Notes: generated by a model from the sequence alone, not told the origin. DNA of 64,000 nucleotides from Sphingobacterium spiritivorum (GCF_016724845.1 NZ_CP068082.1:1674001-1738000); one strand, 5' to 3'; positions 45,355 to 55,010 are shown, counted from the stretch's first letter. A program made the numbers and translations.

Positions 45355-45402
45355 AGACACAAAGTTGGGAAGATTTTTGCAATGTCAGAAATCAAACTAT
45401 CA

Positions 45403-46920
45403 TTATAGCTGAGATTGTAACAATTGCTCCAGTTCTTTCACTTTATTTGTATGCTTAGCAGCTATATTCTCCTTTTCCGCTTTGTCGGTACGCAGATTAT
45501 ATAACTGCGGTTGCTCGTCATTACCCAGTTCGATATTTACAGCTTTGTCAATTTTGGCTCCTTTTCGCGGTTTGATATACTTATAATCGCCCTGTATAAT
45601 GGAAAACGTTCCGGAACTTTTTACCAGATAGGTCCGGCCTTTTTTGTCTGTTCCTATTAAAGTTTTCCATTGGTTCTGACTATCTACAGCCTGGTCTTTG
45701 GGATAAGAAACTCCTAACTGGCCGGCAAACGAAGCCAGCAAGTCTACTTGTCCGATCAGTGCATCTGACTGTTGCCCTCCTTTGATGACCGCAGGCCAGC
45801 TCACCAGAAAGGGCACACGTGAACCTGCTTCGAATGCACTGTATTTGCCGCCTCGCCATCCGCCGAATGCATCATGATTAGCGGATTTCTCCACTGCCTG
45901 ATCTGCATATCCATCATCTAAAACCGGACCATTGTCACTGGTAAAAATAATGATAGTATTCTCATAGAGACCGTTATTTTTTAGCTCCTGTACCAATTGT
46001 CCCACAGTGTAATCCAGCTGGAGAATAGCATCTCCACGAAGCCCGAGTTTGCTTTTGCCTTTAAATAAGGTTGCCGGCATACGCGGTACGTGAGGTTCTG
46101 TAGCATTGTAACATAAGAAAAATGGTTTCTTCTGATTGGTTTTGATAAATTCCTTCGCCTTTTCAAAAAATGTCAGTGTTAGCTCTTCATCTGCCCATCT
46201 GGCATCCTTTCCTCCTGTCATCCAGCCTATGCGTCCTATTCCGTTTACAATAGTATTATCATGTCCCTGACCAGGAGAAGCATGCAGTTTGAGTAATTCC
46301 GGATTTTCTTTTCCTGTGGGCTCGTTCCCGATTTTTTGCCGGTAGTTTACTTGTATAGGATCTTTAGCATCTGCTGCAAGTACGTAATGGTTTTCGAGAA
46401 AAACTGTGGGAACACGGTCTGCTGTAGCCGGGAAGATAAAGGAATAATCATATCCAACCTCTAATGGTCCGGGTGCAATCTTGCCGTTCCAGTCTTTTTC
46501 TACCTGTTCTCCTAATCCAAGATGCCATTTCCCAACAATCCCTGTAGTATAGCCTTGCTGATGAAATACTTTGGGAAGTGTGATTTTATCCTGAGGAATA
46601 ATAAGTGCCGCATCACCGGGTAAGATACCGGTACCTTTAGCACGATAAGGATTATTACCGGTCATCAGTGCATAACGGGACGGCGTACAGGTAGAGGCTG
46701 CAGCATGCGCATTTGTAAATCTTATTCCGGAGGTCGCCAATTCATCCAGATGAGGTGTCTCTATATCCTGCCCGCCATAGATACTGAGGTCGCCATAGCC
46801 CAGATCGTCCACGTAGATCATCAGTACATTAGGTTTTTGTTTATCCTGTGCCTGTATCTGCTGACCCACAAAAAGGAAAACAGTCAGACTGATATAACTG
46901 CATATATGTTTCACACTCAT
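45403..46920 (-). CDS. Sulfatase, S1 family, arylsulfatase-A-like
   Basis: 505 residues with a signal peptide cleaved near IQA-Q. Formylglycine site CTPSR with Cys78, within AASTCTPSRYALMTG; metal ligands in VDDLGYGDLSIYGG, and the substrate-side motif IVGKWHLGLG. Members remove sulfate esters from glycans or aryl compounds; the Cys-type site needs an activating enzyme that is not in the window. The start overlaps the stop of the upstream sulfatase as ATGA, so the two are co-translated. Substrate subfamily cannot be fixed by eye. Confidence 0.94.
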   Translation of the reverse strand: MSVKHICSYISLTVFLFVGQQIQAQDKQKPNVLMIYVDDLGYGDLSIYGGQDIETPHLDELATSGIRFTNAHAAASTCTPSRYALMTGNNPYRAKGTGILPGDAALIIPQDKITLPKVFHQQGYTTGIVGKWHLGLGEQVEKDWNGKIAPGPLEVGYDYSFIFPATADRVPTVFLENHYVLAADAKDPIQVNYRQKIGNEPTGKENPELLKLHASPGQGHDNTIVNGIGRIGWMTGGKDARWADEELTLTFFEKAKEFIKTNQKKPFFLCYNATEPHVPRMPATLFKGKSKLGLRGDAILQLDYTVGQLVQELKNNGLYENTIIIFTSDNGPVLDDGYADQAVEKSANHDAFGGWRGGKYSAFEAGSRVPFLVSWPAVIKGGQQSDALIGQVDLLASFAGQLGVSYPKDQAVDSQNQWKTLIGTDKKGRTYLVKSSGTFSIIQGDYKYIKPRKGAKIDKAVNIELGNDEQPQLYNLRTDKAEKENIAAKHTNKVKELEQLLQSQL

Positions 46921-48443
46921 AGTTTTTGTTCAAAAATAGCTTCTGCTTCATTATCCTCTACCTGTCTGATTTCTGCAAGCAGTTTCTTTTTCATCCGGCC
47001 GATAATTGCCTCGGATGACTTGTCTGCGTAGATATTATTCATTTCATGAGGATCTTTTTCCAGATCATATAATTCCCATGATTCTACTCTTTTATAGAAT
47101 CTGATAAGCTTGTACTTACCATCGCTGATTCCAAAATGCGGAGATACAGCGTGTGTACCGTTCTCATAATAATGGTAATAGCTGGATTTTCTGAAAGGTT
47201 TCTTCGCATCTTTCAGTACAGAATAGAATGATTTGCCTTGTATTTCTTTCGGTATTCTGACCCCTGCAATTTCCAATAAAGTCGGAGCAATATCGATATT
47301 CATTACCCGGGCTTCTGTATGTGTGCCGGGCTTGATCACTCCCGGATACCGTGCAACCATAGGTGTACGAAAAGATTCTTCATACATAAAACGTTTATCG
47401 AACCAGCCATGTTCTCCCATATAAAATCCCTGATCAGACAGATAGATTACAATCGTGTTATCCTTCAGTCCGTGCGTATCAAGATAATCCAGCACCTCGC
47501 CTATATTCCGGTCCAGAGAAGCGGCCGTATTAAGATAATCTATCATATAACGTCTGTACTTCCATTCTTCCAGTTGTTTGCCGGAGAGTTTGCGTGCGTA
47601 GAAATCGTCCTGAATAGGTTTGTAGTAAGCATAGTATTTCTCAAACTGACTTTCTGTAAAGCGGGAAAAATCATAATCTTTTCGCATATCCTCTTTTGTA
47701 GGATACATCTTCAGGTCATAGGGCAGCAACATATCTTTTGCAATACTCATCTCCTGTACGGCTGCAGCTTTTCTTTTGTCATACTGATCGTAGAAGTTGT
47801 CCGGCAACGGAATTTCAGCCTGATCATAGGTTCCGAAATCCCTGGGATCAGGCAGCCATGAACGATGAGTAGCTTTATGGCCTAATATCAGACAGAATGG
47901 CTTATCTTTATTCAAGGTATCTAACCATCGCTCCGCTTTCTCGGTCACAATATCCGAAACATATCCTTCTATCTGTTCGCGTTTGTCTCCCTGATTAATA
48001 AAAACGGGATTAAAATAATGCCCCTGACCATCCAGTATACTGTAATAGTCAAACCCTTGCGGTTTGGCTCCCAGATGTTGTTTGCCGATCCAGGCTGTGC
48101 GATAACCTGCTCCCTGTAAATCTTTGACGAATGTAGCCTGACTATGATCAAAATGTGAATTCTCGTTATCCTTAAAGCCGTTTTTGTGGCTGTACTTTCC
48201 GGTAAGCAATGTCGCTCTGCTGGGACCACAAAGCGAATTTGTAACATAGGCACGGTCAAAGACAGTTCCTTCTTTCGCTATACGATCAATATTCGGAGTA
48301 TGTGCTACGGCAGAACCATATGCTCCGATAGTCTGAAAAGAGTGGTCATCTGAAATAATAATCAGAATATTCGGTTTATTTTGTGCATTTGAGATGCTGT
48401 TGATCAAAATAAAAAAACAAATTAGCAGGTATCTGTTCATCAT
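46917..48443 (-). CDS. Sulfatase, S1 family, GlcNAc-6-sulfatase-like
   Basis: 508 residues with a signal peptide (FFILINSISNA). Formylglycine site CGPSR with Cys72 in YVTNSLCGPSRATLLTGKYS, metal ligands in IIISDDHSFQTIG, and TAWIGKQHLG where others have GKWHLG. The FWD-less central part (GFDYYSILDGQGHYFNP) looks like sulfatases acting on N-acetylglucosamine 6-sulfate, an assignment from memory of the pattern only. Coupled by a 4-base overlap to the downstream sulfatase, so both probably act on the same sulfated glycan. Confidence 0.92.
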   Translation of the reverse strand: MMNRYLLICFFILINSISNAQNKPNILIIISDDHSFQTIGAYGSAVAHTPNIDRIAKEGTVFDRAYVTNSLCGPSRATLLTGKYSHKNGFKDNENSHFDHSQATFVKDLQGAGYRTAWIGKQHLGAKPQGFDYYSILDGQGHYFNPVFINQGDKREQIEGYVSDIVTEKAERWLDTLNKDKPFCLILGHKATHRSWLPDPRDFGTYDQAEIPLPDNFYDQYDKRKAAAVQEMSIAKDMLLPYDLKMYPTKEDMRKDYDFSRFTESQFEKYYAYYKPIQDDFYARKLSGKQLEEWKYRRYMIDYLNTAASLDRNIGEVLDYLDTHGLKDNTIVIYLSDQGFYMGEHGWFDKRFMYEESFRTPMVARYPGVIKPGTHTEARVMNIDIAPTLLEIAGVRIPKEIQGKSFYSVLKDAKKPFRKSSYYHYYENGTHAVSPHFGISDGKYKLIRFYKRVESWELYDLEKDPHEMNNIYADKSSEAIIGRMKKKLLAEIRQVEDNEAEAIFEQKL

Positions 48444-48587
48444 GGTTAGGTATTATATTCCAAATATGCGATTTTGATTACAGAAACTGTAACTTTAGCG
48501 GTATAAAATATCGCAAATGCTCACGAAAACGTTTGTTTTATTCGCTATTTAACAAGACTTTTGTTACTTGGAATTGAACCACACTAC

Positions 48588-50051
48588 ATGAATAAATTTT
48601 ATTTATTAATAGCCTTGCTTCTTGTAAGCTATTCGGCACAATCTCAGTCCCCTACATATAATATTAAATATATTTTTTTTACATCTGCAGAATTTAAAAA
48701 CAGATTAGCGGAGAAAAAGAAGAAATTATCCGAAAGTGAATCAGGAACGGTTCAAACAATCAGTATGATAGGAAATGACGGAGACCTGCTTAATGATATT
48801 ATCTATAATAGAGATTTTATTCGGGTTGAGGGCAAAAACAAAAATGCTAAGATAGAGCTTATCGATATTGCTAAAAAAGAAACTGTTTTATTACGTCCGA
48901 CATATAAAACTTTTGTAAAAAAAACATTTGATAATGCTTATTCTATAGTTGGTACTTTATCTTTTGATGATAAGGAACAAAAGCAGATTCTGGGGTATAC
49001 ATGTAACAAAGCCACACTTACTTTTGATTTATCCGGAATTGACGAATTAGACGGCTTTGACCCTACAGCAGAAATATGGTATACCAAAGATCTTCCCAGA
49101 CTGTTTTGGAGAGATAATACATATCTTCAGAAAATTCCGGGAACAATGCTTTTAATGACCATCAATGGAGTTGGCTTGCAGGCTTCTGCTGTCAAGGAAG
49201 TAAAAAACGACTCTAAAGTATTTGAAATTCCTTCCGATTATACAGAGCAGGAACAGGTATATCCTCAAACAGAAGCCTGGAATGATTCTGTTATGGATGC
49301 TACCATTGACAGTGCTATGATGGACAATTATATTAGCGATTCACTGGTTTCTTTTCAGGATGAAACTACCGAATTGTTTGGTGTGCAGGATCTGGAAGGT
49401 AATATCGTTATTCCGGCAGCTTATACCCAACTCCTGGTGACAGGAGAGGATGTTCTGATCGCGTCCGATTCAAATGAAAAATACGGAGCAATCGATCTGA
49501 CAGGTAAGGTCCTGATCCCGTTCAGATATGAAAGTCTGCTATGGACGGCAGAAGGCCCTGTTATATACACTGAAAACAATCTCTATGGCTGTCTAACCCG
49601 TGAGGGGGAAGTTCTTATTCCGGCTCAATATGAATATCTCAACGAATTTGAAGGGCAATTCACTGCTGCAATGAAAGATAATAAGATGGGTATTATCAAT
49701 CTCAAAAATGAGATTGTATTTCCATTTACCTATGAAAGTATTATTCAGATAAGGGACAGCTATTTTATAGGTATGCAGGATTCAAAGTATTATCTTCAGG
49801 AATTTAACAAATCAAATCCGACCTTAGCCGGATACACTTATCTGGAAGTAGGAATAGATAATGATATCCTCGTTGCTGAAAAAAATAATCTTCACGGATA
49901 TATAGATAAGCATGGTAAGGTGCTGATTCCGTTTAAATACCGTCTGGCCAGCGCTTTTTCGGACGGAGTCGCCTATGTCACTGATGAACATGAAAATTCT
50001 TTCTATATCAATCAAAAAGGTGAAACCGTGAATATGGAAGAAGAAGATTAA
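48588..50051 (+). CDS. Secreted GLPGLI-like and WG-repeat protein
   Basis: 487 residues from the ATG at 48588. Signal peptide (MNKFYLLIALLLVSYSAQS), then a region like the GLPGLI/DUF4412 family (about 25-220, with GYTCNKATLTF and EIWYTKDLPR), then at least five WG-type repeats (about 265-480), for example KYGAIDLTGKVLIPFRYESL, YGCLTREGEVLIPAQYEYL and HGYIDKHGKVLIPFKYRL. WG repeats form a beta-rich surface likely to bind partners. Function unknown. Single gene with a terminator at 50066. Confidence 0.85.
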   Translation: MNKFYLLIALLLVSYSAQSQSPTYNIKYIFFTSAEFKNRLAEKKKKLSESESGTVQTISMIGNDGDLLNDIIYNRDFIRVEGKNKNAKIELIDIAKKETVLLRPTYKTFVKKTFDNAYSIVGTLSFDDKEQKQILGYTCNKATLTFDLSGIDELDGFDPTAEIWYTKDLPRLFWRDNTYLQKIPGTMLLMTINGVGLQASAVKEVKNDSKVFEIPSDYTEQEQVYPQTEAWNDSVMDATIDSAMMDNYISDSLVSFQDETTELFGVQDLEGNIVIPAAYTQLLVTGEDVLIASDSNEKYGAIDLTGKVLIPFRYESLLWTAEGPVIYTENNLYGCLTREGEVLIPAQYEYLNEFEGQFTAAMKDNKMGIINLKNEIVFPFTYESIIQIRDSYFIGMQDSKYYLQEFNKSNPTLAGYTYLEVGIDNDILVAEKNNLHGYIDKHGKVLIPFKYRLASAFSDGVAYVTDEHENSFYINQKGETVNMEEED

Positions 50052-50065
50052 AATAAAAATACCTG

Positions 50066-50100
50066 AAAAAGTGCCAATCCTATAAACTTGGCACTTTTTT
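50066..50100 (+). terminator. Terminator of the WG-repeat gene
   Basis: AAAAAGTGCCAA (50066-50077) pairs perfectly with TTGGCACTTTTT (50088-50099), followed by T. Confidence 0.88.
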
Positions 50101-50137
50101 TATTCCTTAAGGGGTTGTCCAAAGTAACTTGACATAT

Positions 50138-50572
50138 ATGTCTGATCAAACGTATTACATTTCAACATTACACCGCGCCAAGTACATGGCTCTTATATTT
50201 GGCGGCATTACTTTAATCGCTGTTTTACTTGCATTCACTCCCTTTCAGGAAATCGTCAAAGTATTGATCACTTTAGTGTCCATTCCTTTGGTTATTTTTC
50301 TGGCAGTACGTTACAGCCGTATTCCTTCTCACTGGACATTTGATGATCAGAAACTGACTATCATAAAAAGTGAAAAACATATAGAGCTGCCACTGGCGAA
50401 TATCTCTCATATCCGCAATCTCCCCCGATCAGGCGGAAACCTATTGATTATATATCAGCGTAAAGGTCATTCATACCGCTTCTGGAGAAACAAACTATTT
50501 CAGAATGAAGATGAATTACAGGCTATGATTCAATTTATTCAACATCATAATATAGAGTACTATAATATGTAA
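50138..50572 (+). CDS. Small membrane protein with PH-like domain
   Basis: 144 residues from the ATG at 50138. Two membrane helices (YMALIFGGITLIAVLLAF and ITLVSIPLVIFLAVRY) are followed by a bacterial PH-like part (HWTFDDQKLTIIKSEKHIEL to MIQFIQHH). The fold call is by eye. Single gene between the WG-repeat and M1 peptidase genes; role unknown. Confidence 0.7.
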   Translation: MSDQTYYISTLHRAKYMALIFGGITLIAVLLAFTPFQEIVKVLITLVSIPLVIFLAVRYSRIPSHWTFDDQKLTIIKSEKHIELPLANISHIRNLPRSGGNLLIIYQRKGHSYRFWRNKLFQNEDELQAMIQFIQHHNIEYYNM

Positions 50573-50702
50573 TTCGTTCTGAAGGGTAAGCGAAGGACTT
50601 CGCTAAATTCTGTGAAAGCTTCCGGATTGCCTTTTACTCTCCCCAATGAAAGAATTGTACATATTGAAGACATCCTGCACTTCATCATTAAATGGTTTTT
50701 CG

Positions 50703-50710
50703 TAAGTTTG
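50703..50710 (+). promoter_or_regulatory. -7 element of the M1 peptidase gene
   Basis: TAAGTTTG, a full TAnnTTTG match, 27 bases before the ATG at 50738. No TTG at the usual distance. Confidence 0.45.
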
Positions 50711-50737
50711 GCAGTATTAATCGATTCATCATTTATA

Positions 50738-52600
50738 ATGAAAAAACTGTACTTCTTATTTCTTATTGCATTGCTATGTACCAATGCATTTGCTCAACGT
50801 AAAGGTTATTGGGACCAAAAAGTAGATTACACCATGGTTATTGATGTAAAAGAGAAATCTTATCAATATGATGGAAAAATGAAATTGCTGTACACCAATA
50901 ATTCCGGACAGGAACTTAAGAAAGTTTATTTTCACCTATATTTCAATGCTTTCCAGCCGGGGAGTATGATGGATTATCGTTTAGCAAATATTGCAGATCC
51001 GGATTCTCGGATGACAAGCAATATCGGCACGAAAGAAAAACCGGTATACCAAAGCCGCATAGCGACACTAAAGCCTGACCAGATTGGTTATCAAAAGATA
51101 AAGTCTCTGACTCAGGACGGCGCGGGTACTACTTACAAAGTAGACGGAACTATACTGGAAGTAACTCTTGCAAAAGTGATACAACCTAATTCTTCCACTA
51201 CCTTTGATATGACATGGGAAGCGCAGATACCTGAACAAATCCGCCGCAGCGGTCGTAATTCAAAAGAGGGTGTTGAGCTTTCTATGACGCAATGGTACCC
51301 GAAGATGGCCCAGTTTGACGAATTCGGATGGCATCTCGATGAGTATGTGGCACGTGAGTTTATTGCGCCTTTCGGCAATTTTGATGTCACCATCAACATA
51401 GACAAGGATTACGTTATCGGGGGGTCAGGCGCTTTACAGAATCCGGATCAGGTAAAAGGATATGTCAAAAATGCTAAAGTCCAGTCGACAAAAGGTAAGG
51501 CTTCGTGGCGATTCAAAGCAGAGAATATTCATGATTTTGCCTGGGCAGCGGATAAGCAGTTCTTAGTAAATCATGCGCGCAGCAAAGGTGGCGTGGATGT
51601 ATATCTGGTCTATAAACCCGGAGCTAAAACCACTGAAAGCTGGACGCGTGCGATGGAATATACAACCGCATTTTTTGATTTTTGCGGCAGCAAGTTTGGT
51701 GCATATCCATGGTCTACTTATACTGTGGTACAAGGTGGTGACGGCGGAATGGAATATGGTACAACGACATTAGTGACTGGTGAAAGATCATTAGAGAGTC
51801 TGGTAGGAGTTATCTACCATGAGGCAGCACACTCCTGGTATCAGCATCTTTTCGGAATCAATGAGACGGTAGACGAGTGGTTTGATGAAGGATTTACCAG
51901 TTATATCGAGGAATTGGCTTTTCAGCATTTATTCAAAAAGACCAATCCTATGCCGGACAATCCGGTTCTTCCTGCATACAAAAGCTATATTAAACTGGCA
52001 CTGTCCGGTAAGGAAGAGCCTGCCAGCTTGTTAGCAGATTATTATAATACAAACTATGCATACAGCAATGAGGCTTACAATAAGGGTCAGGTACTTGCTG
52101 AACAACTGGGTTATATTATTGGGCAGCAGAATCTGGAAGCTACATTTTTAAAATTCTATGAGCTCTGGAAATTCAAGCATCCTACTCCGAATGATTTCAA
52201 ACGCGTAGCGGAGGAGGTGTCTGGTATCAATCTGAAGTGGTACTTTAATTTGTTTATCAATACGACCCGCAAGATTGACTATGCAATTACTCCTGGTGAA
52301 AACAATGAAATCAACCTGATCAATAAATCGGATTTCGCAATGCCTCTGGATGTATTGGTCGAATATCAGGATGGCAGCAAAGAATTGTTCTATATTCCGT
52401 TACGTGAGATGAGGGGAGAAAAACCTGCTGAAAATTTTTCAGTCTATCAGGGTATCAAGAGAACAGTACTGGAAGACTGGTTCTGGACTAAACCAATTTA
52501 TACGTTTAAAGTCTCCAAAGCTGTAAAAAAGGCAACCATTGATGTAACAGCCCGTCTGGCCGATGTCAATGATACCAATAATGTATTTGAAGTAAAATAA
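50738..52600 (+). CDS. M1-family metallopeptidase (aminopeptidase-like)
   Basis: 620 residues from the ATG at 50738; codons upstream give no signal peptide. Signal MKKLYFLFLIALLCTNAFAQ, then an N-terminal beta domain and the thermolysin-like catalytic domain. Zinc motif HEAAHSW with His361, Glu362, His365 and the third ligand Glu384 in EWFDEGF (18-residue spacing, as in M1). The substrate-anchoring motif appears as GGMEYG at 336-341 (family GxMEN, here with Tyr-Gly), so N-terminal-amino recognition may differ. Periplasmic peptide trimming is the likely role. Confidence 0.93.
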   Translation: MKKLYFLFLIALLCTNAFAQRKGYWDQKVDYTMVIDVKEKSYQYDGKMKLLYTNNSGQELKKVYFHLYFNAFQPGSMMDYRLANIADPDSRMTSNIGTKEKPVYQSRIATLKPDQIGYQKIKSLTQDGAGTTYKVDGTILEVTLAKVIQPNSSTTFDMTWEAQIPEQIRRSGRNSKEGVELSMTQWYPKMAQFDEFGWHLDEYVAREFIAPFGNFDVTINIDKDYVIGGSGALQNPDQVKGYVKNAKVQSTKGKASWRFKAENIHDFAWAADKQFLVNHARSKGGVDVYLVYKPGAKTTESWTRAMEYTTAFFDFCGSKFGAYPWSTYTVVQGGDGGMEYGTTTLVTGERSLESLVGVIYHEAAHSWYQHLFGINETVDEWFDEGFTSYIEELAFQHLFKKTNPMPDNPVLPAYKSYIKLALSGKEEPASLLADYYNTNYAYSNEAYNKGQVLAEQLGYIIGQQNLEATFLKFYELWKFKHPTPNDFKRVAEEVSGINLKWYFNLFINTTRKIDYAITPGENNEINLINKSDFAMPLDVLVEYQDGSKELFYIPLREMRGEKPAENFSVYQGIKRTVLEDWFWTKPIYTFKVSKAVKKATIDVTARLADVNDTNNVFEVK

Positions 52601-52681
52601 TGAACAGCTTTTTGTAAGCTCTGTTTGTAAAATAGGGCTTACAATTTGTCTTTATATAAAGGGTTTGATATCTTTATTATC

Positions 52682-53074
52682 ATGTCAGGAAGAGATAACA
52701 GACAATACACAAATATGGCAAAGATCATTATTTATATGGTCTTCATCTTATTTATCAGTGTATTCAGCTCCTGTCCTTTCAAACTGGCTATCAAAGCGCT
52801 GAACAGCCATCAGGAAGACATTGCTCTTCCTTCAGGTGGTACAACTACCGCTCTGACTAAAGGCACTATCTCTGTCACCTGTGCAAATATGACCCGTGTG
52901 CGATCACATAGCGGCCATTCCTCCCCTACTTTCCTTGCTCCATCCATTATCCGTTATTTTCACGACCTTGGTTCACTTTGTCGTGCCATTCCGGTAAAAC
53001 AATATACAACCGCAGCTGGATACTACAGTTCTCCCACTCCCACCTATCTCTTAAACCGCACCCTGCTGATTTAG
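52682..53074 (+). CDS. Small exported protein, unknown
   Basis: 130 residues from the ATG at 52682; an ATG at 52715 would remove 11 residues and start MAKIIIYMVFILFISV, a neater signal. The hydrophobic stretch ends in SVFSSC, which may be a lipobox with a poor -3 residue. The mature part has many Ser, Thr and His (SHSGHSSPTF) and two further Cys. No family recognised. It lies 75 bases before the thioredoxin-like gene on the same strand. Confidence 0.5.
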   Translation: MSGRDNRQYTNMAKIIIYMVFILFISVFSSCPFKLAIKALNSHQEDIALPSGGTTTALTKGTISVTCANMTRVRSHSGHSSPTFLAPSIIRYFHDLGSLCRAIPVKQYTTAAGYYSSPTPTYLLNRTLLI

Positions 53075-53149
53075 CCTAATCATACTTTTCATCCGGTATA
53101 ATTTCACTTTATTTATTACGTTGATTAATCAACTCTATTGATATTCTAT

Positions 53150-53728
53150 ATGAACAAAAAAACATTCCATATTATTCTTGGGATCATGACTTCTTTGGTA
53201 TTGATCACAGGAATCAGCCTCTACGCATTGGGCAATCAGGTTAACGAACTGAAAACAGAGAATACTCCTTTAACAGAGCCCGACTATACGGATAGCAAGA
53301 CAGAGATACAGGCTCTAGGAAAGACTGATGCGGTATTTAAAAATGCAAAAGGCGAAAAGATTGTGTTAAAGGATATACGCAACAAAGTAATTTTTATAAA
53401 TATGTGGGCCACATGGTGCCCTCCGTGTAAAAAGGAGATGCCTTCTCTAAACAATCTTTACAATAAACTTAAAAGTAATCCCAACATTGTATTTATTATG
53501 ATGGATGTGGATGGCAAATTAAAACAATCAACCTCCTATATCAAGGAAAAGGGTTTTAGCCTGCCTAATTATATTGTAGAGGGTAATTTACCTGAAGAGT
53601 TCAGCACTAATTCGATCCCTACAACTATTATCATTGACAAATCGGGAAAGATGGTAACAAAACATATAGGAGGTGTTGATTTCGATCATCCTGAAATGCT
53701 CCCTTTTATTCAGAATCTCCTGAAATAG
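53150..53728 (+). CDS. TlpA-like thioredoxin, membrane-anchored
   Basis: 192 residues from the ATG at 53150. One N-terminal membrane segment (FHIILGIMTSLVLITGISLY) anchors a thioredoxin fold in the periplasm. Active site WCPPC with Cys90 and Cys93 in MWATWCPPCKKEMP, and cis-Pro in NSIPTTIIID. This family reduces or relays electrons to exported proteins, for example in cytochrome c maturation; the partner is unknown. A terminator follows at 53780. Confidence 0.93.
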   Translation: MNKKTFHIILGIMTSLVLITGISLYALGNQVNELKTENTPLTEPDYTDSKTEIQALGKTDAVFKNAKGEKIVLKDIRNKVIFINMWATWCPPCKKEMPSLNNLYNKLKSNPNIVFIMMDVDGKLKQSTSYIKEKGFSLPNYIVEGNLPEEFSTNSIPTTIIIDKSGKMVTKHIGGVDFDHPEMLPFIQNLLK

Positions 53729-53779
53729 CAGAACATGAACGATATAAGTGCAATATATTATAATCCGTAACCTCTGATG

Positions 53780-53815
53780 ACATCGCCTCTTCTATTCTCA
53801 GGGAGGCGATGTTTA
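53780..53815 (+). terminator. Terminator of the thioredoxin gene
   Basis: ACATCGCCTC (53780-53789) pairs perfectly with GAGGCGATGT (53803-53812), then a T-rich tail. Confidence 0.75.
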
Positions 53816-53896
53816 TTTAATGGAAGTGAGGTACACATTCTGAAGAATAATATATAAAAGTTACGATCGAAGTTATTAAAAGGCATCTGCAATTTG

Positions 53897-53904
53897 TAGA
53901 TTTG
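53897..53904 (+). promoter_or_regulatory. -7 element of the DUF1080 gene
   Basis: TAGATTTG, a full TAnnTTTG match, gives a predicted start near 53910 and a leader of about 80 bases. No matching -33 TTG. Confidence 0.45.
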
Positions 53905-53911
53905 TATAAGG

Positions 53912-53949
53912 CCTCATTCGGCACACCTATCCGTGACTGAGGAACCGAA
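53912..53949 (+). other. Interleaved inverted repeats in the DUF1080 leader
   Basis: CCTCA (53912-53916) pairs with TGAGG (53938-53942) and TTCGG (53917-53921) pairs with CCGAA (53945-53949). The two short stems interleave in pseudoknot order. The stems are only 5 bp each, so this may be chance. Confidence 0.3.
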
Positions 53950-53990
53950 TACATCATTAAATAATTTTAGTTGACCAAAAACCAATAAAA

Positions 53991-55010
53991 ATGATCAAAA
54001 AATTTATGTACAGCGCTCTGGCTGTGGCTTCAATCAGTGCCGGTCTGGTATCTTGTAATCCAACTGCCAAAGATGGTTCTGCTACTCAGGATTCAGTAGC
54101 CAAAGAAGAAGTGCACAATCCTGCGACACAGACTATTCCGGAAGAATACAAAGACCTTATCGGCAGATGGGATCTTACTGTTGATAAAAACGGCAAGGAG
54201 GCTCCTTCCTGGATTGAGATTAAACTTTCGGGATTCAATACATTGGTAGGTGCTTATGTTGGCGACAGCGGTAGTCAGCGCCCTGTCTCTCATGTTATTC
54301 TGAAAGATGGTAAGTTTTCCTTTGCTATTCCTCCTCAATGGGAAGGCGGCGAAGGTGATTTTACAATAGAGGGTCAGCTGGATGCGGGCAATCTGAAAGG
54401 TACTGTAACGACAAATAAGAATGAGAAGTTTACATTTACCGGAGTAAAAGCTCCTTACCTGAATCGTACAGGGGAAGTGAAGTGGGGATCTCCTATAGCA
54501 CTTTTCAATGGTAAGGATCTGACCGGATGGAAAGCATCTGCACCGGAAAACCAATGGAAGGTGGTCGATGGTGTGCTGACAAGTGAAAAGGCGGGTGCAA
54601 ACCTGATCAGTGATCAAAAATTCGAAGACTTTAAATTGACTGCCGAATTCAGATATAAGGAAGGTGGGAACAGTGGTATCTATCTTCGCGGACGCTACGA
54701 AGTTCAGATTGAAGATAGTCCGAAAGACAAACATCCGGGAGCACTTTATTTCGGTGGTGTATATGGTTTCATTGCTCCAAATGAGATGGTGACTTTAGGC
54801 CCTAATGAGTGGCAGAAATATGAAATCACTCTGCGTGGTCGTCTGGTAACTATAGTGGCTAATGGCAAAACTATTATCAGTAATCAAGAGATACCTGGTA
54901 TCACGGGAGGGGCTCTGGATAGTAAAGAGGGTGAACCGGGACCTATCTATCTTCAAGGTGACCATGCTCCAATTGAATTCAGAAACATTACGATTACTCC
55001 TATTCTCTAG
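53991..55010 (+). CDS. DUF1080 lipoprotein (3-keto-disaccharide hydrolase-like)
   Basis: 339 residues. Lipobox GLVSC with Cys22. Residues 45-155 form a beta-barrel-like N-terminal domain (YKDLIGRWDLTVDKNGKEAP); residues 165-339 are the DUF1080 lectin-like fold with PIALFNGKDLTGWKAS, EFRYKEGGNSGIYLRGRYEV and EWQKYEITLRG. Many members are annotated as 3-keto-disaccharide hydrolases working with glucoside 3-dehydrogenases; no such dehydrogenase gene is adjacent. Single gene with its own terminator. Confidence 0.9.
   Translation: MIKKFMYSALAVASISAGLVSCNPTAKDGSATQDSVAKEEVHNPATQTIPEEYKDLIGRWDLTVDKNGKEAPSWIEIKLSGFNTLVGAYVGDSGSQRPVSHVILKDGKFSFAIPPQWEGGEGDFTIEGQLDAGNLKGTVTTNKNEKFTFTGVKAPYLNRTGEVKWGSPIALFNGKDLTGWKASAPENQWKVVDGVLTSEKAGANLISDQKFEDFKLTAEFRYKEGGNSGIYLRGRYEVQIEDSPKDKHPGALYFGGVYGFIAPNEMVTLGPNEWQKYEITLRGRLVTIVANGKTIISNQEIPGITGGALDSKEGEPGPIYLQGDHAPIEFRNITITPIL

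Noticed and set aside
47319..47861. 180-codon plus-strand ORF antisense to the sulfatase
   Set aside because: Antisense shadow of a complete sulfatase gene with an intact active site.
54093..54734. 213-codon minus-strand ORF antisense to the DUF1080 gene
   Set aside because: It lies wholly within a well supported lipoprotein gene and shows no motif or signal.
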